DNA of 64,000 nt from Nitratiruptor sp. YY09-18 (GTDB taxonomy: Bacteria > Campylobacterota > Campylobacteria > Campylobacterales > Nitratiruptoraceae). The notes beneath the pieces are model-generated. The model saw nothing but the letters and a program-made list of their open reading frames with translations. It ran no database searches and had not been told where the DNA came from. The DNA lies in NCBI RefSeq assembly GCF_016593235.1, contig NZ_AP023065.1, positions 186,001 through 250,000 on the forward strand, written 5' to 3'. How positions within the stretch are numbered: the stretch's first letter is position 1; the number at the start of each line of letters is the position of its first letter. The position numbers were made by a program, and so were the translations under genes. This document shows, piece after piece, positions 8,519 to 18,385 of this stretch.

Positions 8519-9587
8519 TTTTGGAATAAAATTTCGCTTTACTACTTTTGGTGAGTCTCACGGCAAAGCGATAGGGTGTGTGGTAGATGGTGTTCCTGCA
8601 GGACTTAAAATCGATGAAGAGTTTATCCAAAGTGAGCTAGATCGCAGGCGTCCTGGCAAAAGTAAATTTGCAACTGCAAGAAAAGAGAGTGACAAAGTAG
8701 AGATCCTTAGCGGCGTCTTTGAAGGTAAAGCTACAGGGACTCCAATAAGTATGGTGATATTTAATAAAGATCAAAAAAGCCGCGACTACTCCAATATAAG
8801 AGATATTTTTCGCCCAGGGCATGCAGATTTTACATACTTTCATAAATATGGGATCAGAGACTATAGAGGTGGTGGACGCAGTAGCGCAAGAGAGACTGCT
8901 GCGCGTGTGGCTGCAGGAGCAGTAGCGAAGCTGCTATTAAGAGAATTTGGTATCGAAGTAGAGGCTGGCGTAGTTGAGGTAGCAGGCATTAAAGCCAAGC
9001 AGTTTGATTTTGCGTATGCAAGAGGGAGCGAGATATTTGCCCTTGATCCAGCAGTAGAAGAGCAGCAAAAAGAGGCGATATTGAAAGCAAAAGAGGCTCA
9101 CGATAGTGTAGGTGGAGTTGTCTTAGTCACAGCTCGTGGAGTACCTACAGGACTAGGTGAGCCTATCTATTACAAACTCGATGCAGTACTTGCTGAAGCT
9201 CTCATGAGTATCAACGCAGCAAAAGCCGTTGAGATTGGTAATGGGTGTGAAGCTAGCCGCCTTATGGGCAGTCAAAACAATGATGAGATTATCGCTGAGG
9301 GTTTTGCGAGTAACAATTCTGGCGGTATTTTAGGCGGAATTAGCAACGGAGAAGAGATAGTAGCGCGCATCTACTTCAAACCAACCCCTTCAATTTTCCA
9401 AAAGCAGCGCTCCATTGATACAGCAGGTAATGAGGTAGAAGTAGAGCTCAAAGGACGCCACGATCCTTTTGTGGCTGCTCGTGGAAGTGTGGTAGCTGAA
9501 GCGATGATGGCTTTGGTGCTTGCAGATATGCTTTTGTTGGGTGCTACAAGCAAACTTGAAAATCTTCAAAAAATCTACAATGCATGA
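8511..9587 (+). CDS. aroC: Chorismate synthase
   Basis: 358 residues, near the usual 360. It converts EPSP to chorismate using reduced FMN. Family signatures are GESHG near the N-terminus, [14 protein letters not shown], and [18 protein letters not shown]. It overlaps rnc upstream and the DedA gene downstream by 8 bases each, so the block rnhA-rnc-aroC-dedA is tightly packed. Confidence 0.96.
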   Translation: MNSFGIKFRFTTFGESHGKAIGCVVDGVPAGLKIDEEFIQSELDRRRPGKSKFATARKESDKVEILSGVFEGKATGTPISMVIFNKDQKSRDYSNIRDIFRPGHADFTYFHKYGIRDYRGGGRSSARETAARVAAGAVAKLLLREFGIEVEAGVVEVAGIKAKQFDFAYARGSEIFALDPAVEEQQKEAILKAKEAHDSVGGVVLVTARGVPTGLGEPIYYKLDAVLAEALMSINAAKAVEIGNGCEASRLMGSQNNDEIIAEGFASNNSGGILGGISNGEEIVARIYFKPTPSIFQKQRSIDTAGNEVEVELKGRHDPFVAARGSVVAEAMMALVLADMLLLGATSKLENLQKIYNA

Positions 9588-10176
9588 TATTGTTACTTGG
9601 ATAGTCAATCTTGTAGGAGATCTTGGCTACATTGGCATCTTTGTGATGATGTTTTTGGAGAGTTCCTTTTTTCCTTTTCCTAGTGAAGTTGCGATGGTAC
9701 CGGCTGGTTATCTTGCGAGTAAGGGGGAGATGAGTCTTTTGGTCGCATGGCTTTCAGGCGTTGCTGGAAGTTTAGCAGGAGCACTTTTTAACTACTACCT
9801 TGGTCATAAGCTTGGACGCCCCTTTTTAGAAAAGTATGGAAAATATCTCTTTTTGAAAGAGAAGTCTTTGAAAAAAGTGGAAGATTTTTTTGCAAAATAT
9901 GGGCATCCAAGCACTTTTTGGGGTAGACTCATTCCTGGAATTCGCCAATATATCTCACTGCCTGCTGGTATTGGTCGTATGAAACTTACCGCTTTTGCTT
10001 TTTATACATTTTTAGGTGCTGGATTGTGGTGTGGCATTTTGCTCGTTCTTGGCTATTTTATTGGTGAGAATGAAGAGCGTATTAGATCTGCAACGCATCT
10101 TATTATTGCAATTGTTATGCTTTTGGTGGTAGGAGTATTTTATTACTACTATCGCAAAAACAAAAAGAGCCAATAA
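9580..10176 (+). CDS. DedA-family membrane protein
   Basis: 198 residues from ATG 9580 (MHDIVTWIV). It has several membrane segments and the family hallmarks: [26 protein letters not shown] and the motif [22 protein letters not shown]. DedA proteins are thought to act as lipid carrier flippases, including for undecaprenyl phosphate; which substrate applies here is unknown. Fused reading from 9520 would cut into aroC and adds unconserved residues, so it was rejected. Confidence 0.88.
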   Translation: MHDIVTWIVNLVGDLGYIGIFVMMFLESSFFPFPSEVAMVPAGYLASKGEMSLLVAWLSGVAGSLAGALFNYYLGHKLGRPFLEKYGKYLFLKEKSLKKVEDFFAKYGHPSTFWGRLIPGIRQYISLPAGIGRMKLTAFAFYTFLGAGLWCGILLVLGYFIGENEERIRSATHLIIAIVMLLVVGVFYYYYRKNKKSQ

Positions 10177-10195
10177 TAGGTGCAAAGGAGCTAAA

Positions 10196-10402
10196 ATGAA
10201 AATAGCAGATGTGGCACAATATGCTACTGTAAAAGCTACGCACCAGACAAAAGAGCAGATTGCGGTGAGTCTTCTTAAAAAGAGTATGGAGCAGACAAAG
10301 CAGATGATGGAAGAGCTTGTAAAAAGAGTCTCCAGCCTCCAAAAAATGAGAAAGGCACACTTAGTCTCTATGCTTGATCATCCTCCTCGTATGGGAGGCT
10401 AA
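10196..10402 (+). CDS. Small helical protein, possibly YjfB-like
   Basis: 68 residues with an AAGGAG box ahead of the ATG. The segment TKEQIAVSLLKKSMEQTKQMMEELV resembles small putative motility-associated proteins of the YjfB type, but the match is from memory and weak. It follows the DedA gene by 19 bases, and its 3' end overlaps that of the convergent coiled-coil gene by 35 bases. Confidence 0.5.
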   Translation: MKIADVAQYATVKATHQTKEQIAVSLLKKSMEQTKQMMEELVKRVSSLQKMRKAHLVSMLDHPPRMGG

Positions 10403-11618
10403 GCAGCTCGATATGTCCTATGGCATTGCCAGCAATGCCTTTAATGGAGCCGTAGAGAGAGATAGTACTATCGAGCACCTTTTGCAGCTGTTTCTCGCGC
10501 TGCTTCCAAAGTCGCTGCATCGCTCTTTTTTCCTTATCAAGATCCTCTTGCATCTGTGTAAAACCCTCTACAATCGCTTCGATTTGCATCTTAAACTCAT
10601 TTGATGTGAGGTAGCGATAGAGCAAACTCATCTTGTCACTGCGATTTTGCATGGAACGTGTTGTAAGAGCTAGCTGGATGATATGCTGGCGCAAAATGAA
10701 GCTCAAAGCCTTAAACTCCTCAAAGCTACATATCCAAATCCCATCGATAAGCCCCATACGCTCCATATCTTTTGGCATTGCTTCAGTGACGATTACTCCA
10801 ATATCGGCACCAATTTGGCGCATATCGGTTTTGAGTTTTTCGATCCAGCCCTTTTGAAACTCCTTGGTACGTTTGCTCTCATAGTAGATTTTGCCACAGT
10901 TTGCTAACTCTCGTGTATTGACAATTTGCAGGCAATCTGCCCCACGCTGCCCTTTTTTGATCTCTTCAATGGTATCGAATGGGAACTGGTTTTGGAGGTA
11001 CTCTTCTATTGCTAGCTCTTGCACCTCACCTTGATGCTGTTGGGAGGTGAGTTCTGCTTTTCTCTGCGCCTCAGCAAGCTTGGCTTTGAGATCTTTAAGC
11101 TGCTTCTCTTTCTCTTTGAGTTTGAGCTCACTCTCTTGTGCTATCTGCTTTGCAAGACGCTCTTTCTCTTTGGCAAGCTCTTCATTGAGCTCTTTTTGTG
11201 CCTGAAGTCGTGCTTGCTGTATGGCTTCCTCTTTTTGGCGCTTGAGCTTTTCTATCTCTATTTTTGCTTCATTGAGCTCTTTGACCTGGTTGCTCTTTTC
11301 TTGGAGCTCTTTTTTGAGATTTTCTATGATACTTGCTTGCTCGTTTGCAATTTTTTCTTTGAGCTCTTGCTCAAGTTTTATACGTTCTTTTGCCAAAGCC
11401 TCTTGCGCTTTTTGTGCTACTTTTGCTTCTATTGCAGCCTCTTTGGCTTTGATCTCTTCTTGCTGGGCTTTGAGTTTGGCCAGCTCGGCTCTATAGGCTT
11501 GTCTGTGTTCTTCTATCTCTTTTTGTAGTTTTGCCTTGGCAGCTTTTTCTATCTCTTCATAGAGTGTTTGGTTGATATCTATTTCGTAGCCGCAGTTTGG
11601 ACATTTAATAGTGTGCAT
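10368..11618 (-). CDS. DUF2130-type coiled-coil protein
   Basis: 416 residues from ATG 11618 (MHTIKCPNCGYEIDI), preceded by GGAG; the in-frame start 18 bases upstream lies ahead of that box. CPNC near residue 6 starts a short metal-binding-like motif. A very long charged coiled coil follows at about 20-205, rich in Glu, Lys, Gln and Ala. The conserved C-terminal domain is about 205-400, with GQRGADCLQIV, YYESKRTKEFQKGWI and GVIVTEAMPKDM, a layout suggestive of a restriction-endonuclease-like fold. This matches the uncharacterised DUF2130 family. No partner gene is adjacent. Confidence 0.8.
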   Translation of the reverse strand: MHTIKCPNCGYEIDINQTLYEEIEKAAKAKLQKEIEEHRQAYRAELAKLKAQQEEIKAKEAAIEAKVAQKAQEALAKERIKLEQELKEKIANEQASIIENLKKELQEKSNQVKELNEAKIEIEKLKRQKEEAIQQARLQAQKELNEELAKEKERLAKQIAQESELKLKEKEKQLKDLKAKLAEAQRKAELTSQQHQGEVQELAIEEYLQNQFPFDTIEEIKKGQRGADCLQIVNTRELANCGKIYYESKRTKEFQKGWIEKLKTDMRQIGADIGVIVTEAMPKDMERMGLIDGIWICSFEEFKALSFILRQHIIQLALTTRSMQNRSDKMSLLYRYLTSNEFKMQIEAIVEGFTQMQEDLDKEKRAMQRLWKQREKQLQKVLDSTISLYGSIKGIAGNAIGHIELLSLPYEEDDQA

Positions 11619-11679
11619 TGGCTCTCCTCGAGGCATTTTAATACAATTATAGTAGATTTAGTGCAACAAATTGCATAAA

Positions 11680-12228
11680 TTAAAAAAGTGTTGGTTGCAA
11701 GGCTTTGGGACGAAAGCTTTTACGATGAATAGGAGAGAGGCCATACTTTTTCATAGCTTCTATATGCTCTTTTGTACCATACCCTTTGTGTTTACAAAAG
11801 CCATACTCTGGATAGAGCCTATCCATTTCGCACATGATACGATCTCGCGTGACTTTTGCTAAGATTGAAGCTGCCATTACTTCTTTTACTGTTTGATCTG
11901 CTTTGATAACTGGCTCAACCTTTTCAACGCCGAATTTGGAGTTGCCATCAAAAATATATTTTTGTGCTTTAAGTGCATTGAGAATCTCTTTGAGTCCTTG
12001 GGTGATACAAGCTGAAATTCCTTTTTGATCAATTATTTCATTATTAATGATTACAATTTTGTATTGTGTGGCATTGATGATTTTTTCATAGAGCTTCTCT
12101 CTCATTTGTGCTGAGAGTTTTTTTGAATCATCAAGTTTATAAACTCTTTTGATAAAAACCACGCCAGCCATCACCAAAGGTCCTGCCAACGGCCCCCGCC
12201 CCGCTTCATCAATACCGCAGATAGTCAT
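11680..12228 (-). CDS. rnhB: Ribonuclease HII
   Basis: 182 residues. It removes ribonucleotides embedded in DNA. The N-terminus ICGIDEAGRGPLAGPLVMAGVV has the DEAGRG active-site motif, further acidic residues lie in FDGNSKF and ASILAKVTRDRIM, and HKGYGTKEH is typical. Shorter than the E. coli enzyme (198) but within family range. It is transcribed alone, divergently from the exported-protein cluster. Confidence 0.95.
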   Translation of the reverse strand: MTICGIDEAGRGPLAGPLVMAGVVFIKRVYKLDDSKKLSAQMREKLYEKIINATQYKIVIINNEIIDQKGISACITQGLKEILNALKAQKYIFDGNSKFGVEKVEPVIKADQTVKEVMAASILAKVTRDRIMCEMDRLYPEYGFCKHKGYGTKEHIEAMKKYGLSPIHRKSFRPKALQPTLF

Positions 12229-12305
12229 ACATACCCTTATAGATTAAGATAAAATTAATAAATAAAGTTCTATTATTAAGTATATATATTCAAAAAGAAG
12301 TCATA

Positions 12306-13184
12306 ATGTTGCGTTTATCTATTTTTCTTTTCCTTATTATATCTACTCTTTTTGCTTGCATTTTTCCTCCAGATAGAGTGGTTATTTGTTTCAATAAAGC
12401 AAGCATACAAATAGCACCAGGAATAAATCAATACAAAAAGGAACTTGAAAAGGATTTAAAAGGGGGAACAGTAACAATTGTGCGGAATGGTTCTGTTACT
12501 TGTATACATATCAAAAAAAGACCGCAGAGATACATTACTGAGATAGTAACAACTCTTGATCTATCTGCATGGTTTGAAAAGAAAGAGTGTATTCGATCTT
12601 GGGAAGCGTTTTATGAGTGTATGAATAAAAAACGGAATAGCAAAGATGAGAAGCTCTATCAAAAACTCGATCGCAACTTTGTAGCAAAGATTATCTGCCA
12701 AGAGGGACAAGAGTGTGATCTTAGTTTTTTGCGATGGGAGTTGCATTGGAATACACCAGGTTATATGCAACTAAAAACAGTCATAGGTCCAGGCGGGTTT
12801 GCATCTAAAGAAAAAGCCAGGAAAAGTCTTGCAAAGATTAATAATCTCTTAAAAAAAGTTCTCTATGGTGCACGATTTCCTCAAAATGCAGATGAAAATT
12901 ATGATGGTTCTACCTATTATGAAAATCATAAAGTGGCGCAATACGATTTTAAAAAAACAGTAGCAAATCTATTACAAAAGATGCAGCACTATAAGATAAT
13001 CTCAGGTATAGATCAAAACGACATAAAGCAGTTAATCTCTTTATCGATTCCAGGTGCAAATATTCTTTATCTGCCTAGAGGGTGTAAAAATCCTTATGGT
13101 GACATAAGCAAGGGAGAGTGGATAGATGTAAGATCTGCTCATGTAGTTTTTGGGAAGTGTCCTGCTGTAGAGATTCTGCGATGA
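12306..13184 (+). CDS. Exported Cys-rich protein, unknown function (first of three)
   Basis: 292 residues. A hydrophobic leader ends in STLFAC, so it may be a lipoprotein or an ordinary secreted protein. Cysteines are spread through the mature part, for example CFNK, CIHI, ECIRSWEAFYEC, ICQEGQECD, RGCKN and GKCPAV, which suggests disulfide-bonded extracytoplasmic folding. The gene is followed 10 bases later by another exported-protein gene, then a third. I recognise no family. Confidence 0.6.
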   Translation: MLRLSIFLFLIISTLFACIFPPDRVVICFNKASIQIAPGINQYKKELEKDLKGGTVTIVRNGSVTCIHIKKRPQRYITEIVTTLDLSAWFEKKECIRSWEAFYECMNKKRNSKDEKLYQKLDRNFVAKIICQEGQECDLSFLRWELHWNTPGYMQLKTVIGPGGFASKEKARKSLAKINNLLKKVLYGARFPQNADENYDGSTYYENHKVAQYDFKKTVANLLQKMQHYKIISGIDQNDIKQLISLSIPGANILYLPRGCKNPYGDISKGEWIDVRSAHVVFGKCPAVEILR

Positions 13185-13194
13185 AGGAGAAAAT

Positions 13195-13908
13195 ATGAAA
13201 AAGTTCTTTCTTAGTTGCATACTTGTAGTCACATCACTCTTTGCAGATGAGTGTGGGGATATAATAAAAAAATTAGTCTCTATCCAAAATAGTATTGTGC
13301 AATATAGCTACCAAAACCTCCAAGTTGGTGCATGGGCAAAATTTACGTATGGATTAGCTATATATGCAGGCAAAAGAGAAGTTGATGGGAAGAAACTCTA
13401 TGGAGTGGAGCTACAGCCAAAGCCATCGTTGGCATTGCAGACTTGGTATAGCATCATACCTAAAAAATTAGCTCCAGGAGTTACTCTCCTTACTCTTGAT
13501 CCAACAATATTGTATGTTTTAGATAGAGGAGGACATGTTATAAAACTCAATAAAAATATGATAGAGCTTTACTATACATTTGCGATGGGTGGGAGAGAGA
13601 ATCTAAGCACCATTTTAACACCAGCAATACTCAATAATCCACCAAGATGTGATAATCGTATAACTATTAAAAAGATTCAATTTACAGTTCAAAACCGAAA
13701 TATCCCAAGCTTTTTAATTGTTTCTCAAAACAGTGGTGGAAGATTGGTAGTAAGCGATAAAGTTCCGTTTGGTATCGTTGCATCTGGCGATGGAAGTGTA
13801 GAAGCTAGTCTCAAGCTTTTGGATTTTGGGTTTCATGGTAAAAAGCCTTTGATTGATGAGAAAAAACACCGCATGGCTCAAGAGTTTAGCATACATTTTG
13901 GTATGTAA
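13195..13908 (+). CDS. Exported protein, unknown function (second of three)
   Basis: 237 residues starting MKKFFLSCILVVTSLFADECG, a clear signal peptide cleaved near FA-DE. AAGGAG lies upstream. The mature part is beta-rich with few cysteines and no membrane segment, so it is probably periplasmic. It lies 10 bases after the first exported gene and 10 before the third, indicating one operon. No family recognised. Confidence 0.6.
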   Translation: MKKFFLSCILVVTSLFADECGDIIKKLVSIQNSIVQYSYQNLQVGAWAKFTYGLAIYAGKREVDGKKLYGVELQPKPSLALQTWYSIIPKKLAPGVTLLTLDPTILYVLDRGGHVIKLNKNMIELYYTFAMGGRENLSTILTPAILNNPPRCDNRITIKKIQFTVQNRNIPSFLIVSQNSGGRLVVSDKVPFGIVASGDGSVEASLKLLDFGFHGKKPLIDEKKHRMAQEFSIHFGM

Positions 13909-13918
13909 AAGGATTGTG

Positions 13919-15373
13919 ATGAGATTGTTACTACTGATGATTTTATTTTGCCCGCTCTTTGCAAAAGATCAGGTCTTTTATCTGGTAAGTTCAGTACAAG
14001 TGCCTAATGCTTACTACTTTACTCCTTTAGCTATACATAATGGTAAAGCTGCATTTGGTTATATAAGCAAGATTAAACCGACGCGTGATGAAGTAGAAAA
14101 GCAAAGAGAGCGTATACGCCAAATCATACAGGCAAATATAGAAAAAGAGTATGGGAGTATGCAAAGGTGGGAAGAGGAGAACAAAAAAATAGCTAAAGAG
14201 AGTGCTAAACAGCTCCAAAAAAATGCTCCAACATGGTTGCAACATCTCTTTCCGCCAAGTCTTGTAAAAGAGGCAGTACCTTTTTTGCTCAAAGGTGCTC
14301 TCTTTTTTGCAATGCATACAAAAACAGCAAGTGAGCCCTATGGTAATTTAGGAGAGTGCGGCGTAATTATATTTGATGGAAAACTTAAAAAGATTAAGAT
14401 TGGTATAGATGAGCCAGTCATTGCTCTTGATTTTTCCCCAGATGGCAAGTATCTTGGAGTAATGAGTGATCTCAGTTACGAAGATAGCAAAGGCAGATAT
14501 CACGCAGTAGCTCGTATTACACTCATTGATGCACATTCTTATAAGATTATACATCAGTGGATCTTTGCCAATGCGGTCGATCAGCTTGCCTTTGATGCTT
14601 TTGGAAGAGTTCTTTTTATCGTGCACAATCCTGCAAAATGGAATGAAAAGGCTTTACGCTTTATCGATATTGTCACAAAACGGCTGCTACCACAATATAT
14701 TCCATTTTATTGCGGTTCTGGCTCAATGTGGTATGGAAGTGTAAAAAAGATTAAACCATGCTTTTGCCTTAGTCCAAAAAGAGACCTTTTGTTGCTGCGC
14801 AATGGAGATCAAGTGGTCTTTTATAATCTCAAAGATCTTAAAAAATATGGGGAGTTAAATAATGAGGCTTATAGCTCACTCTATGTAAAATTTGCCCATG
14901 TACATCCGTGGTTAGCAAAAAATAATGGGGAGATTATTGATTATCAGCAAGTAAAAGTAATGCAAAAATTTCACGACCCTCTCAAAGCCGGATTTGTAGA
15001 TGCAGCATTTATGCCAGATGATAAAAGAGTAATTTTTACTAACCATTTTGGTAAATTCTATATTTTTGTTCTGCAATCAGGCAAATTAGTTGGACAGACG
15101 AAAAATATTATTCGTGATGGAGGGAAGCTCTTTGTATTAACTCATGATGGACGATGGATAGTAACAGAGCATATCACAAACAAATTTGCCACTTATGCTG
15201 GATATCTTCGCCGCAAAAAGACAGATCTCAAAATCATAGATCCTCAAACTCTTCGTACAGTGCAACGTATCGCATTCCCAAGTGATCAAACACTCATAAC
15301 ATATGCGCTCTTTGGTGATCGGCTCATTGCTAGTGACTTTGATACACTCTATATCTTTGAGAGGGTAAAGTAG
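13919..15373 (+). CDS. Exported beta-propeller-like protein (third of three)
   Basis: 484 residues from ATG 13919 (MRLLLLMILFCPLFAKDQ), a signal peptide; the in-frame start at 13853 would lie inside the previous gene. Residues about 50-110 form a charged helical stretch. Beyond about 150 there are repeated WD40-like or YncE-like blades such as VIALDFSPDGKYLGVMSD and IDPQTLRTVQRIAF. A propeller of this kind usually serves as a protein-binding scaffold. It may form an envelope complex with the two preceding products; that is inference. Confidence 0.65.
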   Translation: MRLLLLMILFCPLFAKDQVFYLVSSVQVPNAYYFTPLAIHNGKAAFGYISKIKPTRDEVEKQRERIRQIIQANIEKEYGSMQRWEEENKKIAKESAKQLQKNAPTWLQHLFPPSLVKEAVPFLLKGALFFAMHTKTASEPYGNLGECGVIIFDGKLKKIKIGIDEPVIALDFSPDGKYLGVMSDLSYEDSKGRYHAVARITLIDAHSYKIIHQWIFANAVDQLAFDAFGRVLFIVHNPAKWNEKALRFIDIVTKRLLPQYIPFYCGSGSMWYGSVKKIKPCFCLSPKRDLLLLRNGDQVVFYNLKDLKKYGELNNEAYSSLYVKFAHVHPWLAKNNGEIIDYQQVKVMQKFHDPLKAGFVDAAFMPDDKRVIFTNHFGKFYIFVLQSGKLVGQTKNIIRDGGKLFVLTHDGRWIVTEHITNKFATYAGYLRRKKTDLKIIDPQTLRTVQRIAFPSDQTLITYALFGDRLIASDFDTLYIFERVK

Positions 15374-16453
15374 CTAGTAGAGTGTTTCACTGCTCTCCTT
15401 GGCAATAGCCCAGGAGTAAAAAGGGGTTATCTCTATGGGAATATCTTTAATCTCATAGAGAAAATCTGTAGCAATTGTAACAACTTCTATTTTTTTTAAT
15501 GGAATACTATTTTTAGCAAGAACTTGCTCGATGCGCTGCTGGATGCGGGTTTCGTTGCCAAATGGAATAGCAAGAATGAGGAGCTCTTGTTTGGGATTGT
15601 AAAAGCCAAGTGGTTCGAGATAGCAGATCTCTTGATCTGCAATTTCTAGATAGACCATATTCTCAAAGCTTTTAGGAAACTCTTTTTGGGTAAAAAGTCT
15701 CGATTTGATTGTAAAATCGTGAAAAAAGAGCTTGGATGCAGCGCGTTTTGCTCCAAATTTTGGCACAAGATAGATATACCTATCCCTTTGCCACTGTTCA
15801 AAAAGAGCATAGAACCTATCTTTAGAGATTTTAAAGCGCTCTTTGAGGCGCGTAAAGAGAAAATATGCTGAGATATTGTAGCCTTGATAAAACGCAATCT
15901 CTTTGAAGATGGCAAAATCCTCCTTGAATGTGAGCATGAGCATCTCTTGGTAGACTTTATCCTTTTTGAACTCTTCTATAAATGGTATAGCTGGATAGTT
16001 GCCGTTTTTGAGAAAGTTGTTGAAAGCTATTTTGATATCACTCCTCTTTTCAAAAAGCAGATACTCTTCAAAGTCAAGATTGGTCAGTCTATAGTGCTTT
16101 GCGTCTACAAGTTCTCGCTTTTGGTGCGAGACGACGACAAAGCTCTCAACTGCAGGGATATCGATAGAAAGGGGTGGGTTGTAGTAGACTACTATTTTGA
16201 TTTTATTTTGAGAGATAAATGTTTGGATATCTTTTTGAATTGCCGTTATATCAGCTCTTGCATCATCAAAATCAATCAGCAGTACCTCTTTTGGTCTGTA
16301 GTATGTATGGAGGAACTCTTGTGTAAGTGAGTACTTCCCACAATATTTTGGACCAGTGATGAGGATCTTTTCTGCAGGCTCGATTGCACATTTTCGCGGC
16401 AAAAACTCATATTTTGCTATACTTTTGTCATAGAAAAACTCTAAAGCTTCCAT
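15374..16453 (-). CDS. AAA-type ATPase-like protein with altered Walker A
   Basis: 359 residues from ATG 16453 (MEALEFFYDKSIAKYE), with AAGGA upstream. GPKYCGKY (34-41) sits where Walker A belongs but has Tyr in place of Ser/Thr, and VLLIDFDD (57-64) fits Walker B. The order (ATPase core, then LDFEEYLLF, then a C-terminal domain of about 130 residues with ENMVYLEIA) resembles the AAA_14/DUF4143 family of standalone ATPases of unknown role. The altered Walker A may reduce nucleotide hydrolysis. It ends one base after the propeller gene on the opposite strand. Confidence 0.65.
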   Translation of the reverse strand: MEALEFFYDKSIAKYEFLPRKCAIEPAEKILITGPKYCGKYSLTQEFLHTYYRPKEVLLIDFDDARADITAIQKDIQTFISQNKIKIVVYYNPPLSIDIPAVESFVVVSHQKRELVDAKHYRLTNLDFEEYLLFEKRSDIKIAFNNFLKNGNYPAIPFIEEFKKDKVYQEMLMLTFKEDFAIFKEIAFYQGYNISAYFLFTRLKERFKISKDRFYALFEQWQRDRYIYLVPKFGAKRAASKLFFHDFTIKSRLFTQKEFPKSFENMVYLEIADQEICYLEPLGFYNPKQELLILAIPFGNETRIQQRIEQVLAKNSIPLKKIEVVTIATDFLYEIKDIPIEITPFYSWAIAKESSETLY

Positions 16454-16494
16454 TTTCCTTCCTAAAAGGAAATAAATTTCATTTATTATAACCA

Positions 16495-16500
16495 AAAAAC
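16495..16500 (-). promoter_or_regulatory. -10 box for the AAA-type ATPase gene
   Basis: ATTATA at this position reads TATAAT on the minus strand, about 42 bases ahead of the start codon at 16453. No convincing -35 box. Confidence 0.45.
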
Positions 16501-16530
16501 TTGCAAATTGACTTCCTCTTCGTTTATAAT
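16501..16530 (+). promoter_or_regulatory. Promoter of the S10 ribosomal operon
   Basis: TATAAT at 16525-16530 with TTGCAA at 16501-16506, spaced 18 bases. The predicted RNA would start near 16537 and has a short leader of about 45 bases. Confidence 0.6.
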
Positions 16531-16544
16531 AACGCTCCCAAATA

Positions 16545-16560
16545 TGTTGCACTTGCAACA
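16545..16560 (+). promoter_or_regulatory. Leader hairpin of the S10 operon
   Basis: TGTTGC (16545-16550), loop ACTT, GCAACA (16555-16560): a perfect 6-bp stem within the short leader ahead of rpsJ. In E. coli the S10 leader is the L4 autoregulation target; here the structure is much simpler, so any such role is speculative. Confidence 0.4.
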
Positions 16561-16581
16561 AGTTCTTTGTGAAAGGTTCAA

Positions 16582-16893
16582 ATGGAGAAGATCAGACTCA
16601 AGCTTCGTGCTTATGATCATAGGGTGTTAGATAGAAGTGTCTCTGCAATCGTAGAGGCTGTGAAGAGAACGGGAGCGGAGATTAAAGGTCCGATTCCATT
16701 ACCAACAAAAATCAGAAAATATACAGTTCTTAGATCACCACACGTTAATAAAGACTCTAGAGAACAGTTTGAAATCAGAATTCATTCTAGGCTAATCGAT
16801 ATCGTATCAGCAACACCTGATACAGTTGATTCACTAATGAAGCTTGACTTGGCACCAGAAGTGGATGTCGAAGTTAGGTCAATGGGCGAGTAA
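16582..16893 (+). CDS. rpsJ: 30S ribosomal protein S10
   Basis: 103 residues, starting [17 protein letters not shown], the conserved S10 N-terminus, with [29 protein letters not shown] as the loop that packs in the 30S head. S10 also acts as NusE in antitermination. First gene of the S10-spc run, 11 bases before rplC. Confidence 0.98.
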   Translation: MEKIRLKLRAYDHRVLDRSVSAIVEAVKRTGAEIKGPIPLPTKIRKYTVLRSPHVNKDSREQFEIRIHSRLIDIVSATPDTVDSLMKLDLAPEVDVEVRSMGE

Positions 16894-16903
16894 GGGGAAG
16901 TAG

Positions 16904-17482
16904 ATGGAATTTATCGTAGAAAAAATCGGAATGAGTAGAACAATCGGTATCCCTAGTGTACCAGTAACACTACTCAAAGTGAAAGAAGCAAAAGTTTGTG
17001 AAATTGTCGGTGACAATAAAGCTATCGTGGCTTATGGATCAGGCAAGAAGAGAAATAAAGCGATCGAAGGCCAGCAAAAGAAATATGGCCTAACACCTGA
17101 ATTTAATAGATTTGTAACCCTTAAAGTAGCAAACAGTGAGCCAGGTAACCTTGACCTCTCGCCACTTGGTGAAGCAAAAAGAGTGAAAATTAGCTTCAAC
17201 TCAAAAGGTCGTGGATTTAGTGGTGTTGTAAAAAGATGGAACTTTGCTGGTGGTCCTGATAGCCATGGTTCAAGATTTCACAGAGCACCAGGTTCGGTAG
17301 GTATGTGTGAATGGCCAGGACGCATTATGCCTGGACAAAAAATGCCTGGACAGTATGGAAACAAAAAAGTAACCGTACAAAACGAAGTAGTAAGCTTTGA
17401 TCCAGAAAATGGAATTTTGGTTGTAAAGGGTTCAGTACCTGGACCAAACGGAGCACTTGGTAAAGTAAGGATTGTCAAATGA
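16904..17482 (+). CDS. rplC: 50S ribosomal protein L3
   Basis: 192 residues. [22 protein letters not shown] is the conserved loop that reaches the peptidyl transferase centre, and [15 protein letters not shown] is the family signature. Slightly shorter than E. coli L3 (209). Overlaps rplD by 4 bases (ATGA). Confidence 0.98.
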   Translation: MEFIVEKIGMSRTIGIPSVPVTLLKVKEAKVCEIVGDNKAIVAYGSGKKRNKAIEGQQKKYGLTPEFNRFVTLKVANSEPGNLDLSPLGEAKRVKISFNSKGRGFSGVVKRWNFAGGPDSHGSRFHRAPGSVGMCEWPGRIMPGQKMPGQYGNKKVTVQNEVVSFDPENGILVVKGSVPGPNGALGKVRIVK

Positions 17483-18093
17483 GTAAAGCAATAGTTTTGA
17501 ATAACAATTTCGAAAAAGAGCAAGAGGTAGCGGTTCCTGAGAGTTTCCAAGGGATTAACCCGCATAACCTCTATCTCTATGTAAAAGCATATCTTGCGAA
17601 CTTGCGTGCAAACAACGCACATACTAAAAACAGAAGTGCTGTTAGCGGTGGTGGACGTAAGCCTTGGCAACAAAAGGGACGTGGTGGTGCACGTGCTGGA
17701 TCAATTAGAAGTCCTTTGTTTGTTGGTGGTGGTGTAGCATTCGGTCCTACAAACCAAAAGAACTACACACAAAAAGTAAATAAAAAGCAAAAGAGAAAAG
17801 CTCTTGAATTTGCTTTGAATGAAAAAGCAGAAAATGGAGCGCTCTTTATCGTTGATGAGATCAAAGTTGAATCAGGCAAAACAAAAGATGCAGCAGCTAT
17901 CGTCAAGAAGATAGGTGCAAGAGATGTTCTTTTTGTGAAAGATGCAATTGATGAGAAGACTTTCTTGGCATTTAGAAACTTGCCAAATGCATACTTAATC
18001 GAACCAAACGAACTCAATGCATATCTAGCGTCAGCATTCTACGCTGTTGTCATTGAAAAACCAGTTTGGGAAAAAATAGTAAAAGAGGGCTAA
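17479..18093 (+). CDS. rplD: 50S ribosomal protein L4
   Basis: 204 residues. The exit-tunnel loop is visible as [23 protein letters not shown], followed by [14 protein letters not shown]. In E. coli L4 also represses its own operon; the leader here is too short to judge. Stop is one base before the rplW start. Confidence 0.98.
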   Translation: MSKAIVLNNNFEKEQEVAVPESFQGINPHNLYLYVKAYLANLRANNAHTKNRSAVSGGGRKPWQQKGRGGARAGSIRSPLFVGGGVAFGPTNQKNYTQKVNKKQKRKALEFALNEKAENGALFIVDEIKVESGKTKDAAAIVKKIGARDVLFVKDAIDEKTFLAFRNLPNAYLIEPNELNAYLASAFYAVVIEKPVWEKIVKEG

Positions 18094-18094
18094 G

Positions 18095-18376
18095 ATGGCA
18101 GATATTACAGATATCAAATCAATCGTTTATACTGAAAAGAGTTTGGGCCTTCAAGAAGAGGGATATATCGTTATCCAAACAAGTGACAAAGTGACAAAGA
18201 ATCAACTCAAATCAATTCTCAAAGAGTATTTTGGAGTTACTCCAGTCAAAATCAACTCTCTTCGCATGAAGGGCAAAACGAAACGTTTCAGAGGAATAGA
18301 AGGGAAGCGTGATAACTATAAAAAGTTTTACGTGAAGTTGCCTGAAGGGGCAAAAATCGAAAGTCTAGCGGTGTAA
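18095..18376 (+). CDS. rplW: 50S ribosomal protein L23
   Basis: 93 residues, the usual size. It binds near the tunnel exit and docks SRP and trigger factor. The conserved part includes TEKS, the loop region with [18 protein letters not shown], and [10 protein letters not shown]. Confidence 0.97.
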   Translation: MADITDIKSIVYTEKSLGLQEEGYIVIQTSDKVTKNQLKSILKEYFGVTPVKINSLRMKGKTKRFRGIEGKRDNYKKFYVKLPEGAKIESLAV

Positions 18377-18385
18377 GGATAGAAG

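Noticed and set aside
11019-11528. 169-codon plus-strand ORF rich in Leu, Phe and Cys
   Set aside because: It is the reverse of the Glu/Lys/Gln coiled-coil gene; the composition is exactly what the antisense of such a repeat gives.
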